Part shown: positions 12,593 through 17,819 of the stretch, one piece after another
Layout: every line of letters begins with the position of its first letter
How positions within the stretch are numbered: the stretch's first letter is position 1
Source of the DNA: JBGOUV01 sp041477815
Lineage (GTDB): Bacteria > Acidobacteriota > Terriglobia > Bryobacterales > JACQDG01
Assembly (NCBI GenBank): GCA_041477815.1
Contig: JBGOUV010000100.1
Span: forward strand, 1-17,819
Length of the DNA stretch: 17,819 bases
Reading direction: 5' to 3'
Notes under the pieces: generated by a model
Told to the model about the DNA's origin: nothing
Seen by the model: only the letters and a program-made list of their open reading frames with translations
Databases searched by the model: none
Position numbers and translations under genes: made by a program

Positions 12593-13438
12593 ATGAACCT
12601 TACACGCCGCCAGTTTTCGTCTCTCGCACTGGGCGCCGTTGCCGTGGCCGCCCCTAAGATCAACTCCACGTTCCATGGCGTTATCATCGGCGCCCAAAGC
12701 TACAGCTTCCGCGACATGCCCGTGGACAAGGCCATTCAGGCCATGGCCGACATCGGGATCGGCGAATGCGAGCTGTACCAGGGCCACATCGAGCCTAAGA
12801 GCGTCCCCCGCGAGGAGCTCCGCAAATGGCGCCTGTCGGTGTCGCTCGACGAATACAAGAAGCTGGGCCAGAAGTTCCGCGACGCCGGCATCGACCTCTA
12901 CGCCTATAACTACAGCTTCAAAAACGATTTCACCGACGAGGAAATCGACCGGGGCTTCCAGATGGCCCGCGCGCTGGGTGCCAAGGTCCTCACCGCCTCG
13001 GCTACCGTCGACGTCTCGGAGCGGGTCGACCGCGCCGCCCAGAAGTACAAGATGCGCGTGGGCATGCACAACCACTCCAACCTCAAGCCCAACGAGTTCG
13101 CCAGCCCCGAGAGCTTCGACGCCGCCCGCCAGGGCCGTTCCAAGTACATCGCCATCAACCTCGACATCGGCCACTTCACCGCCGCCAACTTCGACGCCCT
13201 CGAGTACCTCACCGCGCACCACGCCGACATCGTCACGCTCCACATCAAGGACCGCAAAAAGAACCAGGGCGCCAATCTCCCCTTTGGCGAGGGCGAAACG
13301 CCTATCAAGCAGGTGCTCCACTTTCTCCGCGACAAGAAACTCAAGATTCCGGCCAATATCGAGTACGAATACAAAGGCGCCGACACCGTCGCCGAGGTCC
13401 GCAAGTGCTTCGAATACTGTAAGAGCGCGTTGGCGTGA
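12593..13438 (+). CDS. Tat-exported TIM-barrel sugar isomerase/epimerase
   Basis: The 281-residue protein starts with a twin-arginine leader (TRRQFSSLALGAVAVAA, residues 4-20), so it is folded in the cytosol and exported. The rest is a TIM barrel of the sugar phosphate isomerase/epimerase superfamily. Probable metal-site residues are H159/H161 (GMHNHSN), D191 and H194 (LDIGHF), H217 (LHIKD) and E257 (NIEYEY). Exported enzymes of this superfamily are frequent in Acidobacteriota and Planctomycetes and are thought to act on sugars or keto-sugars in the periplasm. The ATG at 12593 is chosen because the Tat motif begins there; a GTG at 12572 in frame would add seven residues but lies before the -10 box. 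It is divergent from the cytosolic isomerase operon. Confidence 0.85.
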   Translation: MNLTRRQFSSLALGAVAVAAPKINSTFHGVIIGAQSYSFRDMPVDKAIQAMADIGIGECELYQGHIEPKSVPREELRKWRLSVSLDEYKKLGQKFRDAGIDLYAYNYSFKNDFTDEEIDRGFQMARALGAKVLTASATVDVSERVDRAAQKYKMRVGMHNHSNLKPNEFASPESFDAARQGRSKYIAINLDIGHFTAANFDALEYLTAHHADIVTLHIKDRKKNQGANLPFGEGETPIKQVLHFLRDKKLKIPANIEYEYKGADTVAEVRKCFEYCKSALA

Positions 13439-13555
13439 GGACGCTCCTCCGGGAATCCTGGGCTCGCCGCTCAAGGATGGCTGGGGTGGCTATTGCTGCT
13501 GGTTCCGGTGGCGGTACTACTTAGGGCGACGCAGCAGCCGCCACCCGGTTCGGTG

Positions 13556-14320
13556 TCACGCTCCTAATTTCCCTGCCAGGTCCACGAAGTCTGTTGCTGC
13601 CAGGTCGATCCACGGCTCGGGGCCGGCGTCGGCCTTGCCGTTCTCCCCAAACTCCCGGGGACGAGGCACAAACGCCGTCTTCAACCCTACTTTGCGGGCC
13701 GCCTGGAGGTCCCCCTTGTGCGCCGCCACCATCAGGACCTGCGCGGGACGCAGTCCCAGGAGGTCGGCGGCCATTTGGTATACCGCTGGGTCCGGCTTGT
13801 ACCGTCGCGCCAGCTCGCTGGACAGGATGCAGTCCCAGGGCAGTCCGGCGTGCTTGGCCAGGTTGGTCAGCAACGCCACGTTGCCATTCGACAGCGTGGC
13901 AATCACGTGCCGCCGCTTGAGGCGGGCGAGTCCCGCGACCGCGTCCGGCCACGGCTGCAGCCGGTGCCACACCCGGTTGAAGTGGTCCTTCTCCGCCTCA
14001 GTCAGACCTGCGACGTGAAACTCGGCCAGCAACCGGTCCAGCACCAGGCGGTGCAGGGCGTCGAGGTTGGTCCAGGGCAGGTCGCCGCGCCGCACCCGGT
14101 CCATGGAGGGCGCATATCCGGCCCGCCAGGCGTCGGCGAACTTGGCCCAGTCCACGCGCAGTCCCTTCCGGCGGCCCAGTTCCTCGCCCTCCCGGATGAC
14201 GCTCGACCGCCAATCCACCACCGTGCCGAACACGTCGAACACCAACGCCGCGACCGCCCCACCATCCACCGCTGCCAGCAACCCCATCGCTCCCGCCCCC
14301 AGGAATGTCCGGCGCTCCAT
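13556..14320 (-). CDS. haloacid dehalogenase-like hydrolase (type II) with Tat-like leader
   Basis: The 254-residue product is of the HAD superfamily, (S)-2-haloacid dehalogenase type. The nucleophile region is VFDVFGTVVDW with D29; motif II is SNGN (144-147); the conserved Lys is K175 (RRYKPDP); motif IV is VAAHKGDL (198-205), as in related sequences of this group. Ahead of the catalytic domain is MERRTFLGAGAMGLLAA, which reads as a twin-arginine leader and is unusual for a normally cytosolic dehalogenase. A good ribosome binding site (GGGAGGA on the minus strand, 14327-14333) stands six bases before the ATG, which supports this start and hence the leader. A possible -10 (TACTAT) is at 14354-14359. 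Substrate may be a 2-haloacid or a phosphate ester. It converges with the Tat-exported isomerase gene; the 116-base gap between them holds an imperfect hairpin but no T run. Confidence 0.8.
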   Translation of the reverse strand: MERRTFLGAGAMGLLAAVDGGAVAALVFDVFGTVVDWRSSVIREGEELGRRKGLRVDWAKFADAWRAGYAPSMDRVRRGDLPWTNLDALHRLVLDRLLAEFHVAGLTEAEKDHFNRVWHRLQPWPDAVAGLARLKRRHVIATLSNGNVALLTNLAKHAGLPWDCILSSELARRYKPDPAVYQMAADLLGLRPAQVLMVAAHKGDLQAARKVGLKTAFVPRPREFGENGKADAGPEPWIDLAATDFVDLAGKLGA

Positions 14321-14398
14321 GACTGTTCCTCCCAGTACCGACTATCCAGGACAATAGTACCATTGTTCTAAGACTGCATTGCGACTACCATGGTGGCC

Positions 14399-15232
14399 AT
14401 GATTCGAGTCGGCCTCATCGGCCCCGGACGGGCCGGCCAGGCGCTGGTGCGGCTGCTGCCTGCCTCGAAGTACGAAATCGGCCCGGTCCTGTCGCGGACG
14501 TTCACTTCCGCGCGCCGGGCCGTGCGCCTGATGCGCGTGGGCACGCCGGCGGCCTCCTGCGAGGACTTCGCCGATTGCCGCATCGTCCTGGTAGCGGTCC
14601 CGGACGATTCCGTCGCCGGCGTGGCCGCCCAACTCGCCGGGGCGGCCTTCCCGTTTCGCGGCAAGGTCGTCTTCCATACCAGTGGAGCCCTGGACAGCTC
14701 ACTGCTGGAACCGGTCCGCGCTCGCGGCGGCTCCGTCGCTACCTTGCACCCGCTCCAGAGTTTCGGCCGCCATGTACTCTCGCTGGCCGGCGTTTACTTT
14801 GCCGTCGAAGGGCAGGAAAAGGCCTTGCGCCTGGCGCAGTCCCTGGTCAATGACTGGCACGGCAAGCTGCTCCGGCTCAAGCCGGGCCAGAAGGTCCTCT
14901 ACCACGCCGCGGCCACGTTCGCCTCGCCCCTGTTCACGCCCCTGATGCAGGCCGCCGTCACGCTCCTGGGGCACGCCGGCATCGGCCCCAAAGCCGCCAT
15001 CCAGGCCCTGAAACCGCTGCTGCTCACTACGCTCGAGAACTATATTCACTCCGGCCGCCAGAGTTGGACCGGTCCCTTGGCCCGCGGCGATGCGGGTACG
15101 ATCCAGAGGCACTTAGCCGCTCTACAGGCCGCCGAACCGATACTGGCCCGGTATTACCGCGGGTCGGCGCTGTCGGCTTTGGCGATCCTGGATCGGCATC
15201 CGGAGATACAGCGGATACTGGAAGGGGACTGA
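14399..15232 (+). CDS. Rossmann-like and DUF2520 domain protein
   Basis: The 277-residue protein has an N-terminal NAD(P)-binding Rossmann fold (GLIGPGRAG, residues 5-13; IVLVAVPDDSVAGVA) and a C-terminal helical DUF2520 domain (LHPLQSFGRH, YHAAATFAS, GPLARGDAGTIQRHL). This arrangement is shared with pyrroline-5-carboxylate reductase and F420-dependent NADP oxidoreductase relatives, but members of this group have no firmly established reaction. In many bacteria the gene lies near pantothenate synthesis genes; that is not the case here. The ATG at 14399 is preferred because MIRVGLIGPG is the usual start; an ATG at 14390 in frame adds three residues. No Shine-Dalgarno sequence is visible. It is divergent from the dehalogenase gene. 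Confidence 0.85.
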   Translation: MIRVGLIGPGRAGQALVRLLPASKYEIGPVLSRTFTSARRAVRLMRVGTPAASCEDFADCRIVLVAVPDDSVAGVAAQLAGAAFPFRGKVVFHTSGALDSSLLEPVRARGGSVATLHPLQSFGRHVLSLAGVYFAVEGQEKALRLAQSLVNDWHGKLLRLKPGQKVLYHAAATFASPLFTPLMQAAVTLLGHAGIGPKAAIQALKPLLLTTLENYIHSGRQSWTGPLARGDAGTIQRHLAALQAAEPILARYYRGSALSALAILDRHPEIQRILEGD

Positions 15233-15234
15233 GA

Positions 15235-15262
15235 AACCTCACCGCAGATTTGCGGTGAGGTT
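15235..15262. terminator. 12-bp perfect hairpin between convergent genes
   Basis: AACCTCACCGCA (15235-15246), loop GATT, TGCGGTGAGGTT (15251-15262). It lies two bases after the DUF2520 stop and 25 bases beyond the stop of the convergent metalloprotease gene. It lacks a long T run on either strand but is well placed to end both transcripts. Confidence 0.7.
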
Positions 15263-15287
15263 CGAGCGTGTGGCCGGCTCCGTCCTC

Positions 15288-17819
15288 CTACCGCAGTCCC
15301 AGGACCAACGCGTTGCTGGCGACGCCGTCCACCGTCACGAAGATCGGCGTGGACGGCGCGGGGGGGAGGAAGGCTGGAATCGGCACGTTCACTTGGTAGA
15401 GGCCGGTAGTGCCGGGGGCCAAGCCGGCGAAGGCGGGGGTCAGTTCCACGCCGTTCAGGTTTACCCGCACCGTTCCGGCGACGATCGCCGACCCGGCTGC
15501 GGCGCCGGCGGTCGCGGGTGGCAGGACGGCTCCCAGGCCGGTCGCGAACAGGACCACGGTGTCGCCCAGCCTGGCGGGGGTGTTGGTGTCCAGCGTCGCG
15601 CCGGCGGCGCTGGTCACGCGGATCAGGCCGGGCGCCGCGGCGTCGATCTGTATGGCGATCGGCAGACTGGTCTCCTGACCATTGTTCACCCGGAGGATCG
15701 CTGGTCCCGGCGTCAGGTTGAAGAAAAGCTGCAGGTTAATCTGGGTCGGGCTTACCAACAGCAGCGGCACTGGACGGTCGTTGATCGTCACCGTGGTTCC
15801 GCCCAGCGTGGTGGGCAACGGGGTCCCGGTCGCCGAGGTGGTTCCGCCCAGCGTCAGGTTGATTCCAAACAACGTCGCCAGAGTCCCGGGGGCTACCCGC
15901 GGCTGGCCGGTCGCGCTATTCACCAGACTCTGGAAGCTCACCACCGGCGTGGTGGAGGATCCGTTCGCGAGGTCGATCCGGAAGCCGGCCGGCAAGGTGG
16001 CCAGTTGGGACCCGGTGGCCACACTCACCGTCACCGCCCCGATTGACGAGCGCGGTGAAATCGAGAGCACCGCCAGCAGCCGCGTGGGGCCGGTCACCCA
16101 CACCCGCTGCACCACGATGTCCGGCGTGCCAAAGCCCACCACCGTCTGGCCGTCCACGAAGGTAGTGTTGGTTCCCTGTACTTCTACGGTGATGTCCCGC
16201 CCCGCCGGAGCGTTGGCCGGGCTGACGGTAAGCTGCGGAGGGTCGGCGGGCGGATACACGTACAACGCCGGCGAGGTCGGTTGCACAAACATCGAACTCT
16301 GCCCGTCGGGGTTGTAGACGGTGATAACCGCCGACCGGCCCCCCATCCCGGGCGGTGGGATTACGCGTAAACGCCCGGAGATCTCGTCAAATCCTCGCGC
16401 CGCCGCCGGCGCGCCATCGATATAGACCAGGGAGTCCGCGGCCAGGCTATCCCCGGTTAGAGCGAGCGCCGTGCCGCCGGCGTCGGTCTCGGTTTGCGCC
16501 TGCCGCACCAGCGGCGCCGGCCGCGTCACGAGTTGCACGCCGCCCGGCCGCACGTATACATCGCTGCCGGTGGTAAAAACCAGGTGGCGCGACCCGGTCC
16601 CGATGAAGGGGTTAAACTCCATCTGGATTTCGGCAAACCGCGGATCGGGTGTGTAGGGCGCGGCGCTCTTCACCTGCACCCCGCCGCCCAGCACGCCGAC
16701 GGCGGTGGACCGCAGGCTCGCCGCCAGTCCCGGCCCGGTGGCGATCAGCGACGCCGCCGTGCGGGTGATGTTCAGGAACGCCGGAAAAACCGCCGGAGCG
16801 CCGTTGCCCGGATAGCTGTAGGTAGTTACATCATATACCGGCAGGGAGGTCTTCTCGGTCAGGCGGAAGTCGATGCCGTCACTGCCGCTGCCGGCGTTCA
16901 CCACCACCGGAACCGAGGTATTGGGATCGCGGCCGCCGCCGAAAAATTGCGTCTCCACCGGGCCGGAGGCCTCGATGGCCGTGCCGCCCAGATCGCTCGG
17001 CAGCACCACCCCCGCCGGGCCGAATCCCGCCTGCGTGGCCGGCGGCAGCGAGTGCGCGTACACCAGGTAGCTGCCCGGGGGCACTCCGTCCATGCGGTAG
17101 AAGCCGTCGGGAGCGGAGAGGGCGCTGATGGCCGTTCCCGACGCGTTCACCGCCGAAACCGAAGCCAGATGCACCGGCCGGCCTCCGGCCGTCACCACCC
17201 GCCCGCTGATCGCCCCGGTGGAGCCGCTGAAGGACCCCGCCGGGTAGAGCACCGAGATGCCGGCGACGTCGTCGGGCCCCAGCGGACGCGCCCGGCTGGT
17301 GCTGCGCGTGGGCTCCATCGACATCACCGACCCGCTGGCCGTGTGCTGCAATCCCAGGGCGTGCCCCAACTCATGTACCAGGCTGTTGTAGAAAGACTCG
17401 CTGGCGCTGGTGCGGTTGGGGTTGGTGAGGTCGCGCGGCAGCATGCACTTGGAACGGATGATGGGAACGAAACCGGCGCCCGGCCCGCCCCGCGTGCTCG
17501 GCCCGCACATACCCAGGACGCCGGGAGGCAGCTCCTCGAAGGTGATTTCTCCCGCCGGCGACTGCGCCTGAGCGGCGAGATTGCCCACCCCGCCGAAGGC
17601 CACCCGCAGATCGGACGTGGCTACTCCGTTCCATACCCCTAAGGCCTGCCGCAACTGCGATACCAGGGCCTCGTAGGTGTCGTTGGGGGCGAGCGCCGGC
17701 CGGTCTTCGGAAACGTAGAAATAAACCGTCTTGTTGGGCAGCGCGCTCAGATCGAACTTCTCGACCAGGGCCGTATAAGGACCCAGCCGTGACTGGTAGT
17801 GCACAAAGTGGTAATACCC
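15288..17819 (-). CDS. secreted matrixin-like metalloprotease with TIGR03437 C-terminal domain (partial)
   Basis: The frame is open to the window edge, so the N-terminus, including any signal peptide, is missing; 843 residues are visible. Numbering from the edge, about 20-190 is a zincin protease domain with HELGHALGLQH (149-159), the three His ligands plus catalytic Glu, and VMSMEPTR as a Met-turn. About 200-262 is a carboxypeptidase-regulatory-like beta domain (GAISGRVVTAGGRPVHLASV). The middle holds IPT/TIG-like immunoglobulin-type repeats (SPANAPAGRDITVEVQGTN). About 627-843 is the Solibacter uncharacterized C-terminal domain (VAPGTLATLFGINLT, VVLFATGLGAV, GLYQVNVPIPA). It is probably an exported, surface-associated or secreted protease. 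The C-terminal domain is nearly confined to Solibacter-like Acidobacteriota and dates the lineage of this contig. The reading frame continues beyond the window, so the internal GTG at 17804 is not the start. Confidence 0.9.
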   Translation of the reverse strand, partial: GYYHFVHYQSRLGPYTALVEKFDLSALPNKTVYFYVSEDRPALAPNDTYEALVSQLRQALGVWNGVATSDLRVAFGGVGNLAAQAQSPAGEITFEELPPGVLGMCGPSTRGGPGAGFVPIIRSKCMLPRDLTNPNRTSASESFYNSLVHELGHALGLQHTASGSVMSMEPTRSTSRARPLGPDDVAGISVLYPAGSFSGSTGAISGRVVTAGGRPVHLASVSAVNASGTAISALSAPDGFYRMDGVPPGSYLVYAHSLPPATQAGFGPAGVVLPSDLGGTAIEASGPVETQFFGGGRDPNTSVPVVVNAGSGSDGIDFRLTEKTSLPVYDVTTYSYPGNGAPAVFPAFLNITRTAASLIATGPGLAASLRSTAVGVLGGGVQVKSAAPYTPDPRFAEIQMEFNPFIGTGSRHLVFTTGSDVYVRPGGVQLVTRPAPLVRQAQTETDAGGTALALTGDSLAADSLVYIDGAPAAARGFDEISGRLRVIPPPGMGGRSAVITVYNPDGQSSMFVQPTSPALYVYPPADPPQLTVSPANAPAGRDITVEVQGTNTTFVDGQTVVGFGTPDIVVQRVWVTGPTRLLAVLSISPRSSIGAVTVSVATGSQLATLPAGFRIDLANGSSTTPVVSFQSLVNSATGQPRVAPGTLATLFGINLTLGGTTSATGTPLPTTLGGTTVTINDRPVPLLLVSPTQINLQLFFNLTPGPAILRVNNGQETSLPIAIQIDAAAPGLIRVTSAAGATLDTNTPARLGDTVVLFATGLGAVLPPATAGAAAGSAIVAGTVRVNLNGVELTPAFAGLAPGTTGLYQVNVPIPAFLPPAPSTPIFVTVDGVASNALVLGLR

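Noticed and set aside
13505..13548. imperfect hairpin (CCGGTGGCGG / CCGCCACCCGG) between convergent genes as an intrinsic terminator
   Set aside because: It has a bulge, a loop of over 20 bases and no T run, so it is too weak to list as a terminator.
12639..14018. 459-codon plus-strand open frame overlapping the Tat-exported isomerase and dehalogenase genes
   Set aside because: The translation is a Ser/Thr/Pro/Arg-rich composition artefact and it overlaps two well-supported genes in other frames.

Overview
The window is GC-rich and looks like a chromosome segment of an Acidobacteriota bacterium of the Solibacter/Bryobacter type (order Bryobacterales). The main evidence is the large secreted protein at the right edge, which ends in the domain known as the Solibacter uncharacterized C-terminal domain (TIGR03437). 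The FecR/DUF6600 protein, the paired DUF4159 proteins and the KdpD-derived fragments fit the same group. This assignment is inferred from protein families; no rRNA or tRNA gene was seen.

Layout, left to right. At 1-102 there is the tail of a transposase. At 196-1986 lies an ABC-F ATPase (uup-like), preceded by a strong -10 box and a possible 13-codon upstream frame, and followed by a Rho-independent terminator. At 2084-2740 is a secreted lectin/glucanase-like protein, apparently expressed from a near-leaderless promoter. At 2901-3731 (+) and 3728-4540 (-) are two DUF4159 paralogues facing tail to tail, with overlapping stop codons inside an imperfect palindrome of about 60 bp. The minus-strand copy follows a protein with a C-terminal [2Fe-2S] ferredoxin-like domain (4571-5500). 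At 5625-7775 is a secreted FecR/DUF6600 protein with a long Arg/Pro/Gly-rich tail and a textbook terminator, followed by an orphan serine-recombinase-type helix-turn-helix protein (7958-8380).

The stretch 8381-9161 has no intact gene. It holds a frameshifted secreted-protein gene on the plus strand and a deleted KdpD remnant on the minus strand. Next to it, on the minus strand, is an L-rhamnose/H+ symporter (rhaT, 9162-10223). Its start codon overlaps (ATGA) the stop of a small universal-stress-type protein (10220-10612), which looks like an in-frame internal deletion derivative of a KdpD-like sensor. Upstream is a two-gene minus-strand operon: a TIM-barrel sugar isomerase/epimerase (11697-12533) and an NAD-dependent sugar-nucleotide epimerase (10768-11700), again joined by ATGA. 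A second, Tat-exported TIM-barrel enzyme (12593-13438) is transcribed divergently from it. Then come a haloacid-dehalogenase-like protein with a Tat-like leader (13556-14320, -), a Rossmann/DUF2520 protein (14399-15232, +), a 12-bp hairpin, and the partial metalloprotease (15288 to the edge, -).

The window therefore mixes ordinary housekeeping genes, a sugar uptake and isomerisation block (8.9-13.4 kb), and secreted proteins of Solibacter type. The most unusual part is the rhaT neighbourhood, where a functional-looking transporter lies between two different deletion derivatives of a KdpD-like protein. I see no CRISPR array, complete insertion sequence or defence system.
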